Part shown: positions 35,867-43,464 of the stretch, piece by piece | Numbering within the stretch: the stretch's first letter is position 1 | Layout of the letters: each line of letters begins with the position of its first letter | Origin: Nisaea sp. | GTDB lineage: Bacteria > Pseudomonadota > Alphaproteobacteria > Thalassobaculales > Thalassobaculaceae | Reading direction: 5' to 3' | NCBI RefSeq assembly: GCF_017640745.1 | Contig: NZ_JAEPQA010000011.1 | Location: forward strand, 62,001-126,000 | Length of the DNA: 64,000 bases | Made by a program: the position numbers and the translations under genes | The notes under the pieces: model-generated | The model's input: the letters and a program-made list of their open reading frames with translations, nothing else | The model's database searches: none | What the model was told of the DNA's origin: nothing

Positions 35867-37623
35867 GATTGCCCCCCGATGCCAACGAGCTGGCCGCCGC
35901 GACGTCCTTGTCCCTTCACCCCGATGAAACCGCGCTCGTCGAACAGCAGATCATCCGGGCGGGCGATCCGCTCGATCGTTCCTTCGCGCATGACGATGAT
36001 GCGGTCGGCGAGCTTGATGAGCGCCGGCCGGTGACTGACGACCAGAGAAGTGCTGCCGCCCGCCTTCGCCTCCTCGAGAGCCGAGACCAGGGATTGCTGG
36101 CCTTCCATATCGAGGCTCGCGTCCGGCTCGTCGAGCACGAGAAACGGCGGATTTCCGAACAATGCCCGTGCAAGCCCGATACGCTGGGACTGGCCACCGG
36201 TGAGCTTGGCCCCGAACGTTCCGACATCGGTATCGTAGCCATGCGGGAAACGCCCGATCATCGCATGCACGCCGGCACGCTTCGCCGCCTCGATCACCTT
36301 CGGCGCCGGGGCTTCGCTCAGCCTCGATATGTTTTCCCGCACCGTGCCGGAAAACAGCTCGACCTGCTGCGGCAGGTACCCGACATACTGGCCGAAATCG
36401 TCGCGGTTCCAGGTATAGACATCGTGTCCGTCGAGCCGGATCGATCCGGCCGTCGGGGCCCACACACCGACCAGGAGCTTCGCCAGCGTGGACTTGCCCG
36501 CCGCGGACGGTCCGATAATGGCGACAAACTCGCCCGGCTGAACGGAGAAACTGACATTGCGGATGATCGGCTGCGGCGCGCCGGGCGCGGCGAAGACCAG
36601 TCGGTCCACCTCAAGCAGGCCGTTCGGCCGGGGCAGCGGCATCGTCGACCGTGGCCGCTTTTTCAGATCTTCCGCCACCAGTGCGTTGAGGCGCTGCAGT
36701 ACCGCGCGGGCATTGACCCATTCCCGCCAGCTCGAAATGACGGAGCCGAAAGGCTGCAACGCCCTGCCGGAAATCATCATCGCCGCGACAAGCGTCGCCG
36801 CGCTGACTTCGCCTTGGACAACGAGATAGGCACCGGCGGCGATGATGCTCATCTGTCCGACAAACTGGATGCCGCGCGAGATCGAGCGCACCTGGCTTGC
36901 CCTTTGCTCGGCAACCTGGCTGGTCCGGATTGTCTGGTCGTTCGCGCGCCGCCAGCGTTGCAGGACATGGCGCATCAGCCCCATACCCTCGATCACCTCG
37001 GCGTTGCGCAAGGCGTCGCTAAGATCGTTGTAGGCCACCAGCGCCAGATGCTTCGCTTCGGCGGTCGGCTTGCGGACCAGAATTTCGTTGGCGATCGCGA
37101 GAACGACCAGCACGGCCGCGCCGGCGAGCGCGACGGTGAAATAGACCGGATGGAGAATGAAGAGCGCGAGGAAGAATATCGGCGACCAGAGAAACTCCAT
37201 CCCGGCGGAAATGTTCTGGCCGCTGACGAACTGGCGCAGATCGCCGATATCGCGCAGAGTCTCGCTGACATTCCCTTTGCCGCGGAGCGAACGGCCGAGC
37301 CCGGCCTCCAGCAGGCTCTCGTTCAGCCGCTGCCCAAGCCAGGTTCCCGTCAGAAGAAAGATCTTCGACCGGAAGAAGTCGAAGACGACATAGAGCGAGA
37401 CGCCGATGATCGCCGCGACGGAAATACCGACCAAAGTCGAATAGCTGTGGCTCAACAGGACCTTGTTGAAGATGTTGATCATGTAGAGCGGCGGCACAAG
37501 CATCAGCAGGCTGGTGACAAGGCTGAGGAGCAGGGCAAAAAGCACCGCCCTGGTCGACCTGCGCAGAACCGACGTGACCGGATTGCCGGCGACCGACGGA
37601 GATATCTCGTGCTGCTCGCTCAT
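35863..37623 (-). CDS. Type I secretion ABC transporter, fused permease/ATPase (PrtD family)
   Basis: A 586-residue inner-membrane exporter. Six membrane segments lie in about 25-300. The nucleotide-binding domain has Walker A GPSAAGKST at 371-379, the signature LTGGQSQRIGLARAL at about 475-490 and Walker B FLVLDEPDASLD at about 500. No C39 peptidase-like domain, as in PrtD/RsaD exporters of RTX proteins. The start at 37623 overlaps the glycosyltransferase stop as ATGA. The obvious cargo is the RTX protein encoded at the head of this operon. Confidence 0.94.
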   Translation of the reverse strand: MSEQHEISPSVAGNPVTSVLRRSTRAVLFALLLSLVTSLLMLVPPLYMINIFNKVLLSHSYSTLVGISVAAIIGVSLYVVFDFFRSKIFLLTGTWLGQRLNESLLEAGLGRSLRGKGNVSETLRDIGDLRQFVSGQNISAGMEFLWSPIFFLALFILHPVYFTVALAGAAVLVVLAIANEILVRKPTAEAKHLALVAYNDLSDALRNAEVIEGMGLMRHVLQRWRRANDQTIRTSQVAEQRASQVRSISRGIQFVGQMSIIAAGAYLVVQGEVSAATLVAAMMISGRALQPFGSVISSWREWVNARAVLQRLNALVAEDLKKRPRSTMPLPRPNGLLEVDRLVFAAPGAPQPIIRNVSFSVQPGEFVAIIGPSAAGKSTLAKLLVGVWAPTAGSIRLDGHDVYTWNRDDFGQYVGYLPQQVELFSGTVRENISRLSEAPAPKVIEAAKRAGVHAMIGRFPHGYDTDVGTFGAKLTGGQSQRIGLARALFGNPPFLVLDEPDASLDMEGQQSLVSALEEAKAGGSTSLVVSHRPALIKLADRIIVMREGTIERIARPDDLLFDERGFIGVKGQGRRGGQLVGIGGQS

Positions 37624-39923
37624 GCGGACACCGTCACTTTTGTAATTTGAGGGGTGGCGATCTGCCTCGCGCTCGGCATCTGCGCCGGGAACCAACGGTT
37701 CTGATGGAGCCACCGGTTGTATTGCGCGGCGCAGGAGGTTCGATGCAGCTGGTGTTCCCCGATCGATTGCCGCTCGTAATGCCCGAGCGAGACGCGCGGC
37801 TCGTAGCCGAGCAGCCACCCGGCGGCCCGCAATTTCAGACAGAGGTCAGTGTCCTCGAAGTCGCCGACGATGTAGTCCTCGCTCAGTCCTCCGACCGCCT
37901 CCCAGGCATCCCGCCGGATCAGAAGGCAGGCGCCGGTCAGCGCGTCCGCACGGGCCGATCTGTTGGCCGCGCGGTGATCCGCGGGATAGCCCTTGAAGAG
38001 GGAGCGGTTGAAAACGCGTCCGCGGGAGTCCCTGTCGAAACCGAGTCCGGCATGCTGGATCGTCCCGTTCGCGAACAGCAGTTTGGGTCCGACAGCTCCC
38101 AGGTTCGGACGGCGGGCGAGCGCGCGGAGAAGCCCTCTGACCGGGGCCCGGGTCGTCGGAACGACGTCCGAATTCAGCAGCAGCAAGTGGCCGGCGCGAG
38201 CGAGCCCGGCTCCCGAATTGACCGCGGGCGCATAGCCGAAATTGGCCCGATGAACGATCACACGGCAGGCAAGGCCATATAGCTGGTGCATGGCCCGGAG
38301 CTGCGCTTCGACGCGCGAGGCGCTTTCCGGGTCGTCCACGACATAGATGAGCTCATCGCGCGCGCTGTCCTTCTCCATTGCGAGCGCACTGTATTGCGCC
38401 CGCAGGAACGCGAGATTCTTGTAGAGCGGGATGACGATGCTCACTCTCGGAGACGCGGCAATCTCACCGATCTCGACCTGCCGCTCTATCCGGTCGCCGC
38501 CGACAAACGTGCCATGAAGCGCGGAAACGGTTTTCGCGAGGCCGGACTCGAACAGACTGTCCGATTGCTCAGGATCGGCCGGCAAGGACAGCAGAAGATC
38601 CCGCGCAACCCGCGCGTCTCCGGTCGCCGGTCCGACCACGAGGGTCTTCGCGTTCCCCGAGACAAGACTGACCCGAAACACCTCGCTTCCGAGGGCAACG
38701 GACGCGGCCGGCGTGCGTATCGTAGCGCAGAAGCCACGGCGGATAGCGCGATCGGACTCCGTCGTGTCAGGCTTCGGAACACCCCGATGCGTGACCGGCA
38801 CCAGCGCGTCATTCAGTCTGACGGATGTTCCCCCCGGCCCGATCCAGCAAATCTGGTCCATCAGTTCGTGTGGATCCTCGATCCAGCCGAACACCGTCAT
38901 GTGCCCCTCGGCCGTCCTGACTGCCGCGGTGAGGCCAACCGAAACCGGCCCCGGAAAGGCGGCCACCGGCATCTTGCTCGCGGAGGCGGAAGCGTCCAGC
39001 TCCCTTAGGAAACCCGGGAGCTTGCGATTCACCTTCCCAAGGAGACCGACGGCATTCTTCAGCCACTGGATTGCATTGGCCGCGTCCGGGCCAGACGCCG
39101 CGCACAACTGAAGAAGATAACTGGTATCAACGAGCCTGGCGTGCCCCGGCTCGATCCGATGCATCTGTCCCGCAGACCAAAGCAGGACACTCCCCCGCCA
39201 GAGATCGTCGCGCGGAATATCCAGCATCCAGAAACCGGTCTGCTGCTCCGAGAGGATCAGGGACCGCCCCGACGACCTCCGGAAGCCGCCCTCGCCCAGC
39301 ACCTGAACGCTTTCCACCCCGCCGATATCCGAAAGGCCGGTCACGACCAGAAGCATGGAGCCCGGGGCGAGTTCGACGACACAGCCGGCGTCCGGGAGAG
39401 CGACAGGTTCCAGCGCATCCGCCAGTGCATCCGCGAAGGCAAGCGCTTCGGGGTCGTCCGACCGCTTCATGTAAACCAGGATGAACTCGATCAGTTTCCG
39501 CGCGAGATCGACGCGTGCCGGGCGGTCCTCGCATGCGCCCAGAAGATCCCCAGCATCCGCCTGTTCGAAAACGGCCGCCTCGGCCGCCATCCCGTCGGCC
39601 AGAAGCTCGCCGGAGATCGACCAGCTCAGATGCATCTCGGGTTCCAGAGCGGCCGAAAACAACGTCAGTACGAGTTGCCTCGTGTCCGACTCCCGAACCG
39701 GAACCGAAATGAGCGGGCTCTTCACCGCACGCCCGTCGACAACGATGGAAATGTCCTTCAGGTCCCGATGCAGCTCGCAGAGCCCCAGCAGGACAAAGAG
39801 GTTCGGCGCAATTCTCAGACACGCCGGCCTCTTGTCCCTCGGGGAAACCGCAAGCCGGGACTCCCGGCTTGAAATCTGTCCCACGGCACAGCCCGCCCGG
39901 ACAAACGTCCGGACGCCCCTCAA
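37620..39923 (-). CDS. Large glycosyltransferase family 2 protein with N-terminal extension
   Basis: A 767-residue protein. The C-terminal part (about 495-750) is a GT-A GT2 domain: SIVIPLYKNLAFLRAQY, ELIYVVDDPES, HRANFGYAPAVNSG, LLLLNSDVVP, GACLLIRRDAW and YIVGDFEDTDLCLK. The upstream 490 residues are not recognised except for a GW-type segment VFGWIEDPHEL at about 346-356 shared with other cluster proteins. It is the second gene of the operon, starting 6 bases after the RTX gene stop and overlapping the ABC exporter start. That position, between the exported protein and its exporter, suggests it acts on the RTX protein itself. Confidence 0.85.
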   Translation of the reverse strand: MRGVRTFVRAGCAVGQISSRESRLAVSPRDKRPACLRIAPNLFVLLGLCELHRDLKDISIVVDGRAVKSPLISVPVRESDTRQLVLTLFSAALEPEMHLSWSISGELLADGMAAEAAVFEQADAGDLLGACEDRPARVDLARKLIEFILVYMKRSDDPEALAFADALADALEPVALPDAGCVVELAPGSMLLVVTGLSDIGGVESVQVLGEGGFRRSSGRSLILSEQQTGFWMLDIPRDDLWRGSVLLWSAGQMHRIEPGHARLVDTSYLLQLCAASGPDAANAIQWLKNAVGLLGKVNRKLPGFLRELDASASASKMPVAAFPGPVSVGLTAAVRTAEGHMTVFGWIEDPHELMDQICWIGPGGTSVRLNDALVPVTHRGVPKPDTTESDRAIRRGFCATIRTPAASVALGSEVFRVSLVSGNAKTLVVGPATGDARVARDLLLSLPADPEQSDSLFESGLAKTVSALHGTFVGGDRIERQVEIGEIAASPRVSIVIPLYKNLAFLRAQYSALAMEKDSARDELIYVVDDPESASRVEAQLRAMHQLYGLACRVIVHRANFGYAPAVNSGAGLARAGHLLLLNSDVVPTTRAPVRGLLRALARRPNLGAVGPKLLFANGTIQHAGLGFDRDSRGRVFNRSLFKGYPADHRAANRSARADALTGACLLIRRDAWEAVGGLSEDYIVGDFEDTDLCLKLRAAGWLLGYEPRVSLGHYERQSIGEHQLHRTSCAAQYNRWLHQNRWFPAQMPSARQIATPQITKVTVSA

Positions 39924-39929
39924 AGAAAA

Positions 39930-40871
39930 TCAGACAACCTGGATGTAGAGGCCGATATTGGCCTGAATGTCCGTTGCGCTAATCCCCACGACGGTCACCT
40001 GGTTGCCGGCTCCGAGGTCGATCACGGCGTTGCCGCTCGCGTCTGAGGAAACCCGGGTCAGCAGATCCCCCGGCTGGGTGACGGAGAGGCCGTTGATGTT
40101 GGACTGGACCTGGATGACGTCCGCTCCGGCCGTGAAATCGAAAACCACGTCGGAGCCGCCGTCCGTCTGGAAGACGAAGACATCGTCGCCCTGGTTGCCG
40201 AACAGCGCGTCGTTGCCCTTGTTGCCGAACAAGGTGTCCTCGTTCTGGCCGCCATAGAGCGTGTCGGCGCCCTGGCCGCCATAGAGTGCGTCGTTCTGCT
40301 GGTTGCCGTAAATGATATCGTCGGCCTGGTTGCCGTAGATGATATCGTTGTCGCGCTGCCCGAACGCGATGTCGTTCGCGGCGCCGCCGGCGATCTCGTC
40401 ATTTCCGATGCCGCCATAAAACAGATCGTCGCCTTCGTCCGAGCCGATCGTGTCGTCGCCCACGCCGCCCTCGATCGTATCGTTTCCGAGACCGCCAAAG
40501 ACGACGTCGTTTCCGAGACCGCCATTGACCAAGTCGTCGCCCACCCCGCCGGTGAGGCTGTCGGAACCACCCCCGCCGAGAATATTGTCGGAACCGCCTC
40601 CACCGATAACATTTGCGTTGCCGGAGCCTGCCACAATCACTGTTTTCGCAGTCGTTCCGGAAAGTGCGATCGTTGTCGTCTGGCCTGCCGAGAGTGAGAC
40701 CGTGGACGTCGGCGTCGTGTCGGAAATCGTCGTCGTCCCGCCAACGGATGCGGTTACTGTGGTGATGGAGGTTTCGGTAATCCCGAGTGAGTCGAGGAAC
40801 GTACTGATTTGCGCCCCTTCGTCCGCCGTCACGGTTCCAGTATCAAATATTCCACCTGCAATTGTCGCCAT
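39930..40871 (-). CDS. RTX calcium-binding secreted protein, likely type I secretion cargo
   Basis: A 313-residue protein with no Sec signal. Residues 33-80 are dominated by Ser and Thr. From residue 90 to 233 there are 16 consecutive nine-residue RTX units (consensus G-G-x-G-x-D-x-hydrophobic-x), with a run of GNQ-containing variants in units 11-16. The 80-residue tail has the FDFTAGADVIQV pattern and ends YIQVV, a typical uncleaved C-terminal type I signal. AGGGGG lies 6 bases before the ATG. First gene of the secretion/glycosylation operon. Likely an extracellular, calcium-folded surface or S-layer-like protein. Confidence 0.9.
   Translation of the reverse strand: MATIAGGIFDTGTVTADEGAQISTFLDSLGITETSITTVTASVGGTTTISDTTPTSTVSLSAGQTTTIALSGTTAKTVIVAGSGNANVIGGGGSDNILGGGGSDSLTGGVGDDLVNGGLGNDVVFGGLGNDTIEGGVGDDTIGSDEGDDLFYGGIGNDEIAGGAANDIAFGQRDNDIIYGNQADDIIYGNQQNDALYGGQGADTLYGGQNEDTLFGNKGNDALFGNQGDDVFVFQTDGGSDVVFDFTAGADVIQVQSNINGLSVTQPGDLLTRVSSDASGNAVIDLGAGNQVTVVGISATDIQANIGLYIQVV
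40173..40604 (-). repeat. DNA encoding 16 tandem RTX nonapeptides
   Basis: Sixteen in-frame 27-base units without interruption encode residues 90-233 of the RTX protein. The DNA units are diverged but recognisably related, especially in the half encoding YGNQ/YGGQ motifs, where short near-identical stretches recur. Confidence 0.88.
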
Positions 40872-41278
40872 GAGTGCCCCCTAATATCATTCGAAACCTG
40901 AAATGCATTTGTTTCTATCGAACTCGGCTGCCATGAGAACGCCGGCGCGCCTTTCGATAAAATGCATCTCATGTTTGATTTTTCGGGACAATTTTTCTAT
41001 TTTCAGAAAAATAGTGAAATCGTTTCTATATTATAAAAATATTCGATTTAACTTCACGTTGGATAATCACTGAAATAACGTTGAATTTACGAAGGCATGT
41101 TTTTTAGCATCGACACGCCATGATAGCGTGAAAGCAAACTGAAGGACCGGGGCACAAAAAGCATATTATTCGAAGCACCACGTCTGCCCCGCATAAGAAC
41201 GGACTTTGAACGAAAAAATTCTCTGAGTTACTTAAATATAGCAAATATTATATTACGACATTTACATTCGAAGAGACA
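40872..41278. promoter_or_regulatory. AT-rich divergent promoter region of the RTX operon and HTH gene
   Basis: A 407-base AT-rich gap between divergent genes. It contains a perfect inverted repeat ATTTTTCT (40991-40998)/AGAAAAAT (41005-41012) with loop ATTTTC. The 12-mer ATTTTCAGAAAA (40999-41010) recurs at 42101-42112 on the far side of the HTH gene. It is a reasonable binding site for the adjacent regulator. No small gene is visible. Confidence 0.5.
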
Positions 41279-42061
41279 ATGATAGAAAATTTCGAGCTGT
41301 CAGATTTTCCATACGCGGAATTTGCGCGCTCCCAGTTTCCCCAGTCCGTCCGGACCCTCGACATGGAACTCTTCAAGCTGGTCGAGATGGCGAGGCTCTG
41401 GGTTCGCGAACACAACTATCCGCCGTACAAGCTGGCATTGCAGGCCGATATATCGACGAGCCAATGCCACAAGATGATGGACCCGAGCTGGAATCCGTCG
41501 GTGAAGCTGCTTCGCAAGATTGCGGCAGCGCTTCCATCGGACTGGGTGCGCGCTTTCGAGCTGGATGCGAATATTTCACTTCCGCGGGTATTTTCGACCC
41601 CATACTCGAACGCGATAGACCACAGCACTGTCGACAGGATCGAGACCGATCTGCGGTTCGGACACCTGGATGCGGCCGGTGAACGGCTTGACGCCCAAGG
41701 GCTGTCTTTCCGCGAGTTCGACTTTTCGGATTCTGACCATGTCAAGGTCATGACATTCTACAGCACCGCACCCGATCCGACCGTTGACGGGACCAGCATC
41801 TCGCTGCGGAACATCCCGCCTTTCTATCCTGAGATCACCCCCAGCGGGTCGATCTCGATCACCCAGTTCCTTGAGCAAAGAAAGCCGTTCAATTATTTCG
41901 GCCGCCATTACGTGACCACAATGAGTCTCATCCAAACCGAAGACAGGAACAAAGTTCGGCAATACTGGAAGGCGAATCCAATCTTGCCGTTCTCCAGTCA
42001 GAGGCAGAAAGACCTGTTCGAACTATACAGCCAATTCCGGAAATCAAAGAGAGCAGGTTAG
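41279..42061 (+). CDS. Helix-turn-helix protein of unknown family, probable regulator of the RTX operon
   Basis: A 260-residue protein. Residues about 48-85 look like an XRE/lambda-repressor-type helix-turn-helix (KLALQADISTSQCHKMM...SVKLLRKIAAAL). Residues about 115-260 form an unrecognised, mixed alpha/beta domain with several aromatic residues that could be a sensor. It is transcribed divergently from the RTX operon over a repeat-bearing AT-rich gap and lies before the RTX protease, so control of these secreted proteins is the simplest role. No ATP-binding, phosphoacceptor or membrane features seen. Confidence 0.6.
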   Translation: MIENFELSDFPYAEFARSQFPQSVRTLDMELFKLVEMARLWVREHNYPPYKLALQADISTSQCHKMMDPSWNPSVKLLRKIAAALPSDWVRAFELDANISLPRVFSTPYSNAIDHSTVDRIETDLRFGHLDAAGERLDAQGLSFREFDFSDSDHVKVMTFYSTAPDPTVDGTSISLRNIPPFYPEITPSGSISITQFLEQRKPFNYFGRHYVTTMSLIQTEDRNKVRQYWKANPILPFSSQRQKDLFELYSQFRKSKRAG

Positions 42062-42493
42062 AATTTTCAGGTAACTCTTCGTCATACACAATAATTTTCC
42101 ATTTTCAGAAAACTGAAAAAAAATCAATTATTGATTGCATATTGTTTTATGCTTTTTGAATCACACGACACTTACGGAACACCATTTTCCAATAAATCTC
42201 TTTTTATCACTGTGATAACGCTTTTCAAATTTTACAGAAAAACATCCATTAGACGAAAACCAAGAATCTCACTCCATTCTAAATTTGATTTTCGCTCAAT
42301 CGAAGCGCTGAATAAAAATTCAATAAATTAGCTAGACAGCTCGCCATTATCAGAAATAAAAAGAATGGAATCAGAAATTTATACATCATTAATATTTGTA
42401 TTTATCTATTTTTAACTATATCGATTAACTTATTTTTGGGTATTTAAAACTAGAACCCGTCTCGGAGCATGCAATCACGCAACCGAGACACTT
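42062..42493. other. AT-rich intergenic region with inverted repeat
   Basis: A 432-base AT-rich gap. A perfect 7-bp inverted repeat TTTTCAG (42102-42108)/CTGAAAA (42113-42119) with an AAAA loop overlaps the second copy of ATTTTCAGAAAA. A third partial copy, ATTTTCAG, is at 42063-42070. It could be a weak terminator of the HTH gene or a regulator site. A 66-codon ORF at 42131-42331 is low-complexity and not credited. Confidence 0.45.
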
Positions 42494-42619
42494 ATGACTG
42501 AAAAGCAATCATTCCTTCCTGAAAACGCTACTTACTGCCCTTCATGCAGCGCCGCGGCGCTCCTTGCGGCCAATATCGGCCGCCGGATTGCACCTGCGTC
42601 TAGGGGAGCGGGGCGATGA
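42494..42619 (+). CDS. Small 41-residue ORF coupled to the RTX protease
   Basis: An ORF too short for routine calling. It carries a CPSC motif followed by an Ala-rich helix-like stretch and a basic C-terminus with GRRIAPASRGAGR. Its TGA overlaps the protease ATG as ATGA, suggesting translational coupling. Its own ribosome-binding site is weak. It may be a real leader peptide, or the 5' part of the protease gene separated by a frameshift, since the protease lacks any N-terminal region. Confidence 0.4.
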   Translation: MTEKQSFLPENATYCPSCSAAALLAANIGRRIAPASRGAGR

Positions 42620-43443
42620 TCGGCTGGGACAAAGAGATCACCTTCATCGTCAATGCGAACGTCAATTACTCAAGAGCGGCGATCCACGACGGGTTCGCGC
42701 TTTGGGAGAACGTCGCAGACATCAGGTTCAGCGAGACTGTCAATCCGGCGGCTGCGGATTTCATTATCGCCGACCTCACCGAAGTGAAGACGGCATTCGG
42801 GGCCCTGCACAATGCGGACGGGCTGAACGTTACGGTCACGGACGAAGCGGGTAACGGGCTGAAATCCTATGTCGGTCTGGATGAGTCCCGGATCAGTTCC
42901 TTCGATCTGACCCGGGTTGCCGCGCATGAGATCGGCCACGGCTTCGGTTTCACCGATAGCCCGGCCGCAGATCCGAATCAGACGCTCTACAGCTACCGCA
43001 GCTCTGACGGAGCGCATCTCGAAGCGGACGATATCGAGGCGATCCAGCGGCTCTTCGGGGCCTCCTCGGGCAACAACCTGATCCATGCCGGCGACGGCAG
43101 CGGAACCGTCAGCGGCGGCGCCGGGGCCGACACGATCATGGCCGGCGGCGGGAACGACATCGTCTACGGCAATACGGGCAATGACATTCTCTATGGGAAC
43201 CGGGGGAACGACCGGCTGAACGGAGGCCAGGGCGACGACGCCATCTACGGCGGCGCCGGAGACGATGTCATCGTCGCGAGCCTCGGACACGACACGGTCG
43301 TGGGCGGCGCCGGTTTCGATACGCTGAAGCTCCGCTCGGCTCCCACCGGGATCAGCAGCACAAGCGTGCACGGCGACGGCTATCGTGTCGACCTGGTCGG
43401 GGTCGAGAAAGTGCAGTATGGCGGGCTTGAGTGGTTACTCTGA
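42616..43443 (+). CDS. RTX metzincin-like metalloprotease (short, serralysin-related)
   Basis: A 275-residue protein. The zinc motif HEIGHGFGFTD is at 104-114, giving H-E-x2-H-x2-G-x2-D with Asp where serralysins have the third His. LEADDIEAIQRLFGA (135-149) matches the matrixin/serralysin helix after the Met-turn, but the expected Met is absent (LYSYR). Eight RTX nonapeptides follow at 167-238. No propeptide and no Sec signal, so type I export is probable. GGGGAG precedes the ATG. It lies about 1.7 kb from the RTX/secretion operon and may be exported by, or mature, the same system. Confidence 0.78.
   Translation: MIGWDKEITFIVNANVNYSRAAIHDGFALWENVADIRFSETVNPAAADFIIADLTEVKTAFGALHNADGLNVTVTDEAGNGLKSYVGLDESRISSFDLTRVAAHEIGHGFGFTDSPAADPNQTLYSYRSSDGAHLEADDIEAIQRLFGASSGNNLIHAGDGSGTVSGGAGADTIMAGGGNDIVYGNTGNDILYGNRGNDRLNGGQGDDAIYGGAGDDVIVASLGHDTVVGGAGFDTLKLRSAPTGISSTSVHGDGYRVDLVGVEKVQYGGLEWLL
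43114..43329 (+). repeat. DNA encoding eight RTX nonapeptides
   Basis: Eight in-frame 27-base units encode residues 167-238 of the RTX protease, including GNTGNDILY- and GGQGDDAIY-type units close to those of the RTX protein at 39930. Confidence 0.82.
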
Positions 43444-43464
43444 AGATGCGGGCGCGCTCAATGG

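Noticed and set aside
35869-37650. A 593-codon plus-strand open frame
   Set aside because: Antisense to the well-supported ABC exporter; residues are Arg/Asp/His-rich as expected of a shadow frame.
40173-40604. Possible CRISPR or satellite array
   Set aside because: The repetition is 27-base, in frame, diverged between units and encodes RTX nonapeptides; there are no spacers.
42131-42331. A 66-codon ORF in the AT-rich gap
   Set aside because: Low-complexity, no ribosome-binding site, no coding-like composition.
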